DNA of 64,000 nucleotides, taken from positions 911,615 to 975,614 of the forward strand of contig NEWS02000004.1 of assembly GCA_002869845.2 (NCBI GenBank), in the 5' to 3' direction. The notes under the pieces were generated by a model. It had not been told where the DNA came from, did not search any database, and saw nothing but the letters and a program-made list of their open reading frames with translations. Source of the DNA: Nitrospira sp. CG24B. GTDB lineage: Bacteria; Nitrospirota; Nitrospiria; Nitrospirales; Nitrospiraceae. Positions 33,427-41,738 of the stretch are shown here, one piece after another. Position 1 is the first letter of the stretch. Every line of letters starts with the position of its first letter. The translations under genes and the position numbers were made by a program.

Positions 33427-34757
33427 CACGCGCTTATTGCCGGTGAAGAAACGGGTCTTATCGGACCTACCGATCGTGTGTCCCAACGATGCACTATGAG
33501 GGCAACCGCCAACACCATGAGGCACGGTAACACGGGCAAGGCATAGCGCCCAGCTTCTACCGTGAACGGAACATAGCCCGCCGTCAGGCCGATGGGAAAC
33601 ATGTAGAGCGGAAGAAGATCGCGCCATCGTTCTCGATGGACCCAGACACTGTAGATCGCGATGACAATGAAGCCCGGCATGAAGAGTAGTCGTTTAAGCA
33701 GACTGTAGGATGCCACGACCCACCCTCGCGCTGCTGTGTCCTTTCGAAATCCCTGCGCCAGTTCTCCCTCTTCATTCACCAAATAGAATGAATTGCCGAT
33801 CCAGAAATCCCATACCCTTGTAAGGGTTAGGCCCACGTATCCAACCGGGTCTGCCGAAATGCGGTTTAGACCCTTTTCCCGCAACAGCTGATCGATCTGC
33901 GCATCGTACATGGCATACGCATAAGGAAGCGGAGTGATGCCGGCGCTTTCCCAGATAGCTAGCTCGCGCTCCGGCGCCATTGGCCAGCTTCCGTGACTAA
34001 CTGGATCACTCCCCATCCACAGTCCTACCCCCATTCCAGCCGAGACGGGAATGAACTGATGGAGCATGATGTAGTTTCGTACTGACCATGGCAGAACAAG
34101 CACCGCACAGGTAGCTCCATACACGACTGCATAGGCTATCTTTTGTGAAAGACGATCCGTTCCGATCCATATAAGCCCCATCAGAAATAACGCCAGAACC
34201 AACACCACAGGCTTGCACAAAATGGTCAGGCCAGCCGCGATCCCTAGAAACGCATATCGATGGCGAGATGGACTTCGACCGCACAGGACGGTCGCCCAAA
34301 GCCAGAGGCTGACCAAAAGCGTGAGAAGTGCTTCACTGCGAATCCTTGGGTCAAACGTCCAGTATGTCGGATAGAGAAATACCAAGGCTGCGGTCCAGGC
34401 CCCAACTCTTGAACCCCACAATGTTGTTCCGACTCGATAGATACACCACACGGCGCCGAGATCAAAAAGAACATGCAGCATCGGAACCCATTCCGGTCGA
34501 TGCCCCACGATGGAGTAGAAGACGGCAAGCACCGTAGGATACAGAGGCCCCACATGGGCAGCTGGGTTTACCCCGTCGAGTGTGAATTGATGCAACGTCA
34601 CTAGATTCCAAGCCAACGTATCGAATAACTCATCCACAGCAAAGGCATTACCTGGACCATGCCAAATGACCCAGGCTCGGGCGAATAGCCCGACAAGAAT
34701 TGCAGAGAGAAGGAGTCTCTGGGGCCTTCCTATGAGTAGATAATTAGAAGAATTCAT
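33426..34757 (-). CDS. Multi-pass membrane glycosyltransferase (GT39/PMT-like)
   Basis: A 443-residue protein with about ten membrane helices. After the first helix comes an Asp/Glu loop (GNAFAVDELFDTLAWNL), typical of GT-C transferases (ArnT/PMT/GT39) where it holds the catalytic acid. Other features: GVNPAAHVGPLYPTVLAVFY and FLYPTYWTFDPRIRSEALL. These enzymes use polyprenyl-phosphate-linked sugars on the periplasmic side. It overlaps the next methyltransferase by a TGATG and the previous by ATGA. The acceptor may be the polysaccharide or a lipid. Confidence 0.78.
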   Translation of the reverse strand: MNSSNYLLIGRPQRLLLSAILVGLFARAWVIWHGPGNAFAVDELFDTLAWNLVTLHQFTLDGVNPAAHVGPLYPTVLAVFYSIVGHRPEWVPMLHVLFDLGAVWCIYRVGTTLWGSRVGAWTAALVFLYPTYWTFDPRIRSEALLTLLVSLWLWATVLCGRSPSRHRYAFLGIAAGLTILCKPVVLVLALFLMGLIWIGTDRLSQKIAYAVVYGATCAVLVLPWSVRNYIMLHQFIPVSAGMGVGLWMGSDPVSHGSWPMAPERELAIWESAGITPLPYAYAMYDAQIDQLLREKGLNRISADPVGYVGLTLTRVWDFWIGNSFYLVNEEGELAQGFRKDTAARGWVVASYSLLKRLLFMPGFIVIAIYSVWVHRERWRDLLPLYMFPIGLTAGYVPFTVEAGRYALPVLPCLMVLAVALIVHRWDTRSVGPIRPVSSPAISA

Positions 34758-35494
34758 TTAGTGCAGACCCCGATCAAATTGGTATCGTCCGCGATTTCTT
34801 CGCGATACTCAATATCGTCAGGAATAATGTCCCGTAAGGCAGGCCCTCCTTGTAGACGACTGATCACACTTCCAAGCCAATGGCGAATAGGTCGTGGCAC
34901 ACAATTGCGGAGTCCCGCCGGATCCAAATTGCGCACAGAATCCATGGAGCGTTCAACCGTCTTGAGGCGATGCCCTTGGCGACGCCCGTACCATTGAATC
35001 GTCGAAAAATGAGGCGCCAGCAAGGCTCTGAATTCATCTAGCGTATATTCGCGAATGTGAAAGGGATCGCTGGGCGTGACACCTCGCCCTTTTCCGTGTG
35101 GCGTAAAGATGATGAGCACGCCGTTGGGTTTCAGCACTCGAGTCACCTCGGACATGAAGCGATGATCATCCTGAATGTGCTCGATGGTGTCCTGCGAAAC
35201 GATGCAGTCGAACGACGCATCACAGAATCCCAGCGCACATCCATCCATCGCGAGAAAGGCCACGTTGGGGCGAAGATAATCAGCCCGGCTCTTGGCAACG
35301 ACGTCTGGGACATGGTCAATTCCCACAATGCGACCGGCCCTGGAGCCGAGATAGTCCGCGCCGTATCCGGTTCCACACGAAAGGTCCAAGATGGAGCGCT
35401 GTTCAAGCGGTCCGAGTTGGCGGGCCGCCCACACATAACCGGACAAATTCACCATATGTTGCGTATCGGTTGGATAGGCTGCGCGTCGTTCCAT
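34754..35494 (-). CDS. Class I SAM-dependent methyltransferase
   Basis: A 246-residue methyltransferase with SAM motif SILDLSCGTGYGADYLG, VVGIDHVP-type acidic turn (IVGIDHVPDVVAKSRADYL), DCIVSQDTIEHIQDDHRFM and NGVLIIFTPHGKG. This matches the Methyltransf_11 class in polysaccharide loci. GAGGAG precedes the start by nine bases. It is the third methyltransferase of the locus, so the polymer or its intermediate may carry several methyl groups. Confidence 0.82.
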   Translation of the reverse strand: MERRAAYPTDTQHMVNLSGYVWAARQLGPLEQRSILDLSCGTGYGADYLGSRAGRIVGIDHVPDVVAKSRADYLRPNVAFLAMDGCALGFCDASFDCIVSQDTIEHIQDDHRFMSEVTRVLKPNGVLIIFTPHGKGRGVTPSDPFHIREYTLDEFRALLAPHFSTIQWYGRRQGHRLKTVERSMDSVRNLDPAGLRNCVPRPIRHWLGSVISRLQGGPALRDIIPDDIEYREEIADDTNLIGVCTK

Positions 35495-35509
35495 TTCAGA
35501 TTGCTCCTC

Positions 35510-36472
35510 TTACCGCCCCACCACCGCTTCAGCCATTTGTGATCGTTCTTCCGCTGCCCTCCTCTGCCACAGCCGTCGCACAACTGACCAATAGACCGAG
35601 GCAGGCTGCTGCGTTCCTATCACACTCGATCGATGTGCCAATCTCACGAAGGCACCGACCGCGATCCACATTTTCATGATGAACCGATTCAGCGGAGGAA
35701 AATGGCGTTCTACATAGCGAATGCGGCTAAACTCCCACACAATATTGAGCTTGTCACGATCCCGCTCTCCGCTCTTGCCGATCAGATGCACGATATCGGC
35801 GTCAGCCAGATGCCGAATCCGAAAGCCATGCTGATGAATCGCGCGACATAGATCGACATCCTCGAAGTACATAAAATATCCCTCATCCAAACCACTACAT
35901 CTGTTCATGAGATCAGTTCTGACCATCAGGCATGCACCATTGATCCAATCCACATCTTGCGATCGTGTGCAATCGATGGCCTGTTCTGCCGCCAGTGCCT
36001 CTTGCCATGCTGGAGCACAGGTTCGAAAAAAGGATGCGTGGATGAGATGGTCCAGGATCGAAGGAAAGGGGAAACAAGACTGGTATAGCTGGCCATCTCC
36101 CGTCCACTGTTTGCACCCAACTGCGCCGATCTCCGGATCTTCATCGAGACATATCACCATCCGATCCAACGCCTGCCGTCGCACCTGCGTATCACTGTTC
36201 AGCATGAGCACATACCGTCCAGCACTCACCGCCAACGCTTGATTGAAGGCTTTTGAGAATCCTCGGTTCTCGTGATTCACGATAATCTGGACTGTGGGAT
36301 AGCCTGCTCGAATGGCGTTCACCGTCTCGTCTTTGGAGTTGTTATCGACGACGATCACTTCGAATTGGATCTCAGCCCCGGACGCGAACACCGCCTTGAG
36401 ACAATCGAGCATGAGCACTCTGGTGTTATAACTCACGATCGTAATGGAGAGATCCACAGAACCATTAGCCAT
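35510..36472 (-). CDS. Glycosyltransferase family 2 (GT-A, rhamnosyltransferase-like)
   Basis: A 320-residue inverting GT-A enzyme. DLSITIVSYNTRVLMLDCLK and FEVIVVDNNSKDETV mark the nucleotide-binding fold, YVLMLNSDTQVRR is the metal-binding DxD-type motif and GYFMYFEDVDLCRAIHQHG holds the catalytic acid segment. The FEDVDLC pattern resembles rhamnosyl/galactosyl GT2 enzymes. Start 36472 shares bases with the stop of the flippase gene (TAATG), so the longer frame is excluded. The lone GT-A enzyme in the locus. Confidence 0.87.
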   Translation of the reverse strand: MANGSVDLSITIVSYNTRVLMLDCLKAVFASGAEIQFEVIVVDNNSKDETVNAIRAGYPTVQIIVNHENRGFSKAFNQALAVSAGRYVLMLNSDTQVRRQALDRMVICLDEDPEIGAVGCKQWTGDGQLYQSCFPFPSILDHLIHASFFRTCAPAWQEALAAEQAIDCTRSQDVDWINGACLMVRTDLMNRCSGLDEGYFMYFEDVDLCRAIHQHGFRIRHLADADIVHLIGKSGERDRDKLNIVWEFSRIRYVERHFPPLNRFIMKMWIAVGAFVRLAHRSSVIGTQQPASVYWSVVRRLWQRRAAEERSQMAEAVVGR

Positions 36473-37980
36473 TACACCCCCACCTGCGATTGATAGTTCC
36501 AGAGTGTCTGGAGTCGAGGCCGCTCGACCCGCCAGAGATACCAGCCGAATACTCCGGCCATCACCATGGCTAGGATCTCCGGCGTCCACGGGATGGCAAT
36601 ACGATTCTGACCCGCTCCATTCCAGAGCAATGCACCGACCACTAGGCCAATAAGTCCGGTTCGCCCAAGCGATGCAAACGTCTCATCGGTCGACCTGCCA
36701 AGAAGTCGCCGCGTCTCCAGCGCTTGTAGTACTGTGCCAACCAGAAAGCTGGCCGTCAGCGAGATTGCGGCGCCGAACACTCCGAATGAGAACGTCATTG
36801 GAACAATCATCGTCATATACAGCGCACATTGCCCAACCCAACTTTTCACCTGAAGATCCGGTCGTCCCACGCCATAGTGCAATGAGGCCATGACGCTGGC
36901 ATAACCAGCGCACACAGAATACAGGCACAAAACCCGCAGAGAGTCGGTGATGCCGATCCATTGCGTGCCAAACACGATCGGGACCATGATGGGCGCCAAC
37001 GACCCTATCGTAACGGCAAGTGGAATATAGACGATGCCGATGAGTCCCATCTGCAGATCGAAGACACGGATCACACCACGTTGATCCTGCTGCAACTCGG
37101 CATAGGTCGGTACGCTGATTTGCTGCATGAGCGCTGTGGCACGAGCCCCGATCAACAGTGGGATCGCGAGTGCCACCTGATACAATCCCAACGACTCAGG
37201 CCCCAGCAGGCGACCGATCACCAGCTCTCCCCCGGTCATGACGCCAAAGGCGCACAGCGTGGTTAGATTCAAGTGTCTGCCGTACCGGACAAAGTAGGAG
37301 AGCGCTGATCTCTTGAGAGACCAAGAGGGACTACACGGTGCGAGTCGGAAAGAAAGAAGACTCCCAATCGTCAAGCCAATCAGCTGTCCGATGACCAGCG
37401 CCCAGACGGTCCGATAGAGGATGGCGATGGTAATCGTCACGACTGCTTCAACGATGCGCCGGACGAGGTCCAGCGTGACTCTTCGGCGCAAGTCGAGCTT
37501 CTTCATCATGAGCGCCAGTGCCGGGCTTTGGACGCCCTGGATGATCAGGGCCCAAGCATGGACTCGCAGCAGAGACTCCAGTGCCGGCATGCGCATGACC
37601 TCACCGATCATCCCTGCCATAATCCAGATTCCAGTTGCCATCAAGAACCCTCTGGCGACCGACAGTGTCCAGGCCGCGACAAGGTCGTCTTCGCTGACAA
37701 CCTCTTTGGCAATGAGTGCCGAGTCCAGCCCCAGCTCACTAATCGTGAGCATCATCAGCAATACCGCGGCAGATGCTGCCATCACACCGAAATCAGCGGG
37801 AGTCAAAATTCTCACCAGCACCGCCAATTGGACAGCTGCGATCACTTTATCGAGTACGAATCCTCCGCCGGTCCACCAACCGGCACGGAGAATCCGATGG
37901 CGTAAACGTAACGGCCTCGATTCAGAATCCTGGATATTCATCGCTGACAAATCAGCCATTGTCTTTCGACATCGTGACAT
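36472..37980 (-). CDS. Wzx-type oligosaccharide flippase (PST family)
   Basis: A 502-residue polytopic protein with about 12-14 helices. The start region WWTGGGFVLDKVIAAVQLAVLVR and ILTPADFGVMAASAAVLLM match the polysaccharide transporter (PST/MOP) group. It should flip undecaprenyl-linked repeat units to the periplasm. The ATG at 37980 lies two bases after the previous stop; ATGs at 37959 and 37941 are possible, as none has a strong ribosome site. It stands with wzy, wzc and wza genes in one transcript. Confidence 0.85.
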   Translation of the reverse strand: MSRCRKTMADLSAMNIQDSESRPLRLRHRILRAGWWTGGGFVLDKVIAAVQLAVLVRILTPADFGVMAASAAVLLMMLTISELGLDSALIAKEVVSEDDLVAAWTLSVARGFLMATGIWIMAGMIGEVMRMPALESLLRVHAWALIIQGVQSPALALMMKKLDLRRRVTLDLVRRIVEAVVTITIAILYRTVWALVIGQLIGLTIGSLLSFRLAPCSPSWSLKRSALSYFVRYGRHLNLTTLCAFGVMTGGELVIGRLLGPESLGLYQVALAIPLLIGARATALMQQISVPTYAELQQDQRGVIRVFDLQMGLIGIVYIPLAVTIGSLAPIMVPIVFGTQWIGITDSLRVLCLYSVCAGYASVMASLHYGVGRPDLQVKSWVGQCALYMTMIVPMTFSFGVFGAAISLTASFLVGTVLQALETRRLLGRSTDETFASLGRTGLIGLVVGALLWNGAGQNRIAIPWTPEILAMVMAGVFGWYLWRVERPRLQTLWNYQSQVGV

Positions 37981-37982
37981 GT

Positions 37983-39170
37983 TTAGGCTACCGCTTTCAT
38001 TTCGGCAATCGCGTGATCGCAAACCTGTTCAAGCTGCGCAGCTCGCGCCGACCAGGTATGACGCTGAACCACAGCCGTTCGTCCCCGTTTTCCCATACAT
38101 GTACAAAGTTTGCGATCGTCCAAGAGACGAATCAGTTGACGAGCCAGGTCGTGTGGATCATCGGCCTTGGCCGAGACACCACAATGTAGCGACTCCACCG
38201 TCTCCCCATATCCTGGTCCCGCTGTCGCAACAACGGGACGCGCACAGGCCAGGTATTCCCAAAGTTTCATCGAGTCACCTGGGTAGGAACGCGTCTGCCG
38301 ATGCAACACAACACAGACATCAGAAGCAGCGATCCACTTTGGAACCATGTCGAAGTCGGCACGCCCGGGAAATTGAACGTAAGCCGAGAGTCGTAACTGT
38401 CGAACCAGTCCTTCAAGATTTTTTTTTGTTTGTCCATCACCGACGAGAAGACACTGGACCGTTTTGAACGACTGGACAACAATGGCCATGGCTTCAATCA
38501 ATGTCTCAAGACCATGCCATGGGAAAAACCCACCGACGAATCCAATATAGGGTCCCGGCGAAGTGAGACCAAGCTCTGCCCTGCTTTTCTCAGGCGACTG
38601 AGGAAAGAAATGATCCGAATCAACTCCATTTCTAATGACCGAACATCGCTTCGTATTGATAGGTTCTAGCTTCCCAAGACCACTCAACACTTCCGGACAT
38701 ACACTTACCAACACGGTCGCCTTCCTAGAGGCAAGGCGAAGACCGTAGGATAGGAGGCCGCGAAGAAGTGGAAGACGCCATACACCTCGAACTTCCTCGA
38801 CGGGAAGTCCATTCACAAAATACACGACTGGGCAGGTGCTATTTCTCATGGCCCACAGAGGTGCCATCTGCCCCGGTGAATCAAACCAGAGCAAGACGTC
38901 CGGAGGCCGACCTTGTAGGAGCTTCGCCATCATCCGCATTGAGCCCCAGAGAAATGACAGAGGGCGTAGTGCTCCTCGTCGCATCACTGAAACGAATTGC
39001 ATGTGCAGCTGATCCGAAACAGTACGGGCTCCCATCCCTCGTTCTGGCTGCGGAGCCACTATGGTAATTTCATGACCACGCAATGCAAGCGCCTTGGCAA
39101 GTTCTAACACTTGCCGTGAACCACCGGCCGCCACCCCGATATCTTCATCGCAGTACATGAGAATGCGCAT
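37983..39170 (-). CDS. Glycosyltransferase family 4 (GT-B), non-canonical donor motif
   Basis: A 395-residue GT4-type enzyme beginning MRILMYCDEDIGVAAGGSRQ. The donor domain has YIGFVGGFFPWHGLETLIEAM, QCLLVGDGQTKKNLEGL, then YPGDSMKLWEYLACARPVVAT where a typical GT4 has E-x7-E. The SxxKLxEYLAxxRPVVA form is a recognised variant of a subset of GT4 enzymes in polysaccharide loci. It overlaps the upstream glycosyltransferase gene by 26 bases, so translation is coupled. The neighbouring enzyme has the same variant and similar order, so the pair may be duplicates. Confidence 0.84.
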   Translation of the reverse strand: MRILMYCDEDIGVAAGGSRQVLELAKALALRGHEITIVAPQPERGMGARTVSDQLHMQFVSVMRRGALRPLSFLWGSMRMMAKLLQGRPPDVLLWFDSPGQMAPLWAMRNSTCPVVYFVNGLPVEEVRGVWRLPLLRGLLSYGLRLASRKATVLVSVCPEVLSGLGKLEPINTKRCSVIRNGVDSDHFFPQSPEKSRAELGLTSPGPYIGFVGGFFPWHGLETLIEAMAIVVQSFKTVQCLLVGDGQTKKNLEGLVRQLRLSAYVQFPGRADFDMVPKWIAASDVCVVLHRQTRSYPGDSMKLWEYLACARPVVATAGPGYGETVESLHCGVSAKADDPHDLARQLIRLLDDRKLCTCMGKRGRTAVVQRHTWSARAAQLEQVCDHAIAEMKAVA

Positions 39171-40335
39171 TCCGGATGACTCCCAGGTCTTGGCCGACCC
39201 ATTGACGAAGTTGTCCCACGATCGCCGTCCAGGAGAACCGCTCTTCGACGAATTGGCGCCCCTGCCTGCCCAACACCTCACACAGACCTGGATCGTTCAA
39301 CAGGGCAAGGATCGATTCGGCCAGCAGACGAGGATCGTCTGGCAGGACAAGCTGCACACCACTGTCCTCAGTAAATGTCGAGACGACGCTTGGAATCGCG
39401 CTGGCGACAACCGGGCGATGACAGGCCAAATAGTCAAAGAGTTTCACCGGCGACGTTTCTCCTCGATTCCCACAAAATGGTGCAACACACACGCTCATGG
39501 CACCGATCCACGTTGGTACCTCCCAGTAAGGGACTCGACCAACCCACGTAATACTGCTCTCGAGTCCCACTTCCTTGGCCTGCTGCTTTAGGTCTTCCGT
39601 CGCTTCCCCGTCTCCCACCAGGAGAAGCTCAGCCGTGGGACAGACCCGTTTGACCACCATCATCGCATCGAGCAAACACGCCAACCCCTGATATCGATAG
39701 AAGCTTCCGACAAACCCAACGTACGGACGATTCGGCAAAAGCCCCAGTTCCAAGCGACAGGCCACCGCATCTCGTGCGGCAAACCGTTGTACATCTGTTC
39801 CACTGGGAAGGACGACGATCCGCTCAAGCGGGACCCCATAGCGCTCCTGAAGCAATACCCGTAATCCCTCCGTCAGAACAACGATACGATCGCAGCGTTT
39901 TAACGCCAGCTGGGCCAGCAGATCCTTGAAGCCACGCACATACTTTCTTTGCTTCCCAGGCCATTGAGGAACTGGTTCGCCGTTGACCTCGCACACGCAC
40001 GGCACACCGAGCAATTTGGCTAAGATCAGCGCATGTGGACTCTCCATCCATCGGTAGTACACGATATCCGGCCTTGTCACGAGCGCGCGCATCAGGCCAC
40101 ACAGAAACGATACCAACGCATATGACAGCGGACGCAGCAGCCGCAGATGGATCAGATGAATGGGAATGACGGCGCAAGTTCGTTGAATCAATGCCGACCG
40201 ATACCGAGGTGGAAAGACCGTCACCCTGTCCCCCACTTTGGCCAGGGTATCGGCTAATCGCCAAATTCGGACCAGTCCGACCGGATCATGCGGAGCATCC
40301 GGCTCATACCAATAACAAAAGAGAAACCACGTCAC
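39145..40335 (-). CDS. Glycosyltransferase family 4 (GT-B), GTG start
   Basis: A 396-residue GT4-type enzyme starting at a GTG that overlaps the previous stop (GTGA). Features: YYRWMESPHALILAKLLGVP, PYVGFVGSFYRYQGLACLLDAM, AELLLVGDGEATEDLKQQA and TSPVKLFDYLACHRPVVAS, the SPxKLFxYLA variant of the donor motif. It is closely related in layout to the next gene (37983-39170). Probable role: adds one sugar of the repeat unit. Confidence 0.85.
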   Translation of the reverse strand: MTWFLFCYWYEPDAPHDPVGLVRIWRLADTLAKVGDRVTVFPPRYRSALIQRTCAVIPIHLIHLRLLRPLSYALVSFLCGLMRALVTRPDIVYYRWMESPHALILAKLLGVPCVCEVNGEPVPQWPGKQRKYVRGFKDLLAQLALKRCDRIVVLTEGLRVLLQERYGVPLERIVVLPSGTDVQRFAARDAVACRLELGLLPNRPYVGFVGSFYRYQGLACLLDAMMVVKRVCPTAELLLVGDGEATEDLKQQAKEVGLESSITWVGRVPYWEVPTWIGAMSVCVAPFCGNRGETSPVKLFDYLACHRPVVASAIPSVVSTFTEDSGVQLVLPDDPRLLAESILALLNDPGLCEVLGRQGRQFVEERFSWTAIVGQLRQWVGQDLGVIRNAHSHVLR

Positions 40336-41714
40336 GCGGCCTCCTGTGGCTTGATGCGTGGCTCAGTCTGGGCAGACAGGGTGGGCAGTAGCATAACTAG
40401 CCCAGCACACAGCCAAAACGGCTCCATAATGCGGATGATGATGAACGTATTGGCTCCAATCCCATGCGCGAGCATAGCCACGAGAGCCAAGAGAAATCCG
40501 TGGGCTAACCCTTTGGCAAAGGGATCGGTTTGAGACAAGAACGACTCGCGAGCACAGCGCCAAAGACGGTAAATAATGAACCCGAAAGCGCCTAATCCGG
40601 CGAGACCGGTCTCTCCGATTATTTTGACGTATTGCGCGTCGGCCCATGCATACCCGGTAATGCCTCGCCCAAGAATAGGGTCATGGACCCAGTCTTTGAG
40701 AACATAGGCCCATGACTTCAAACGCTCAGTTGTCGAGAGGTCTAGGCCAACCGTACCCACTCTGATCTCTCCGCCATATTGACGGCCAAAAAATGTTTCG
40801 TTGACCCGCTGTTTCACATTGGCAGGCGCCAGCAATGGAACCAATGCCAGGATGACAAGCAAAACGGTAAGCACTCGCGGGCGTCTCCACTGGGTCAACC
40901 CAACCGCCATCAACAAGACAGCGCCAGCCAGATAGGAAGAACGCGACAAGGTGGCCATCAAGGCCAAGACGGCAAACCCACCGAGCACCAACAACGTGAC
41001 GCGAATCGGACCAAACTGAATATGCAATAAGAGCCCGGTCATAATGGCCAGCAGGAACACTAAATAGCCGCCCAACGTATTCGGCTCTCCGATTTCACCT
41101 TCAAATGGCGCTGAGGCACGTTGGCCGCTTGGTATTTGGGAAATCGCGTACAGACTGACGACAAGGCCGACGGCAAGCAGAGCCACGACAAGCCGTACGA
41201 CTTGTTGTTGAGTCCGCACATGGTTGACGACCATGAAAAATACAAAAAAATATTCAAAGTATTTGAGGACAAAGAAAAACCCGGTCGTTGGTCTCACATG
41301 TCCGTTGATGACGCCGACTAACGTGGAGACAACACAGATCACCATATACACGGCGATGGGACGGTTCAGCGGTGTCTCACGAAAAAGGGCCAATTCACGG
41401 TAGACAATGTTCTTGACCAACCAACTGACTCCGATGACGACTAAGAGGATATCGTCCATTCGAAATGACAACTCTCGCCCACCCACACCACGCCCTTCGA
41501 TCTGCCCGATCGCAACCTCAGGAGATAGCAGCATGGAAGCAATCAGCAGGTAGAGCGCAGCGGATACGGACGTAAGGGCCGTCAGAACGATCAGAAACCC
41601 CACGACCGCTTGCATGCCCATTGCCGGGGTCGTGAGGGTGAGACCTAAGGCGATGGCAGCGGCCAGGACAGCGATAACCAGGCTATCTTGATAACTGATG
41701 GCTGCTTGTTGCAT
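40332..41714 (-). CDS. O-antigen ligase/polymerase family protein (Wzy-type)
   Basis: A 460-residue membrane protein with ten to twelve helices. The large periplasmic loop, with RVNETFFGRQYGGEIRVGT and STTERLKSWAYVLKDWVHDPILGRGITGY, is the Wzy_C/O-antigen-ligase-family pattern. In a wzx/wzy/wzc locus it most likely acts as the polymerase that joins flipped repeats; ligase is the alternative. It lies 24 bases after wzc and overlaps the next gene (GTGA). Confidence 0.85.
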   Translation of the reverse strand: MQQAAISYQDSLVIAVLAAAIALGLTLTTPAMGMQAVVGFLIVLTALTSVSAALYLLIASMLLSPEVAIGQIEGRGVGGRELSFRMDDILLVVIGVSWLVKNIVYRELALFRETPLNRPIAVYMVICVVSTLVGVINGHVRPTTGFFFVLKYFEYFFVFFMVVNHVRTQQQVVRLVVALLAVGLVVSLYAISQIPSGQRASAPFEGEIGEPNTLGGYLVFLLAIMTGLLLHIQFGPIRVTLLVLGGFAVLALMATLSRSSYLAGAVLLMAVGLTQWRRPRVLTVLLVILALVPLLAPANVKQRVNETFFGRQYGGEIRVGTVGLDLSTTERLKSWAYVLKDWVHDPILGRGITGYAWADAQYVKIIGETGLAGLGAFGFIIYRLWRCARESFLSQTDPFAKGLAHGFLLALVAMLAHGIGANTFIIIRIMEPFWLCAGLVMLLPTLSAQTEPRIKPQEAA

Positions 41715-41738
41715 GACACGGAGGCTCCCCCTGTCGAG

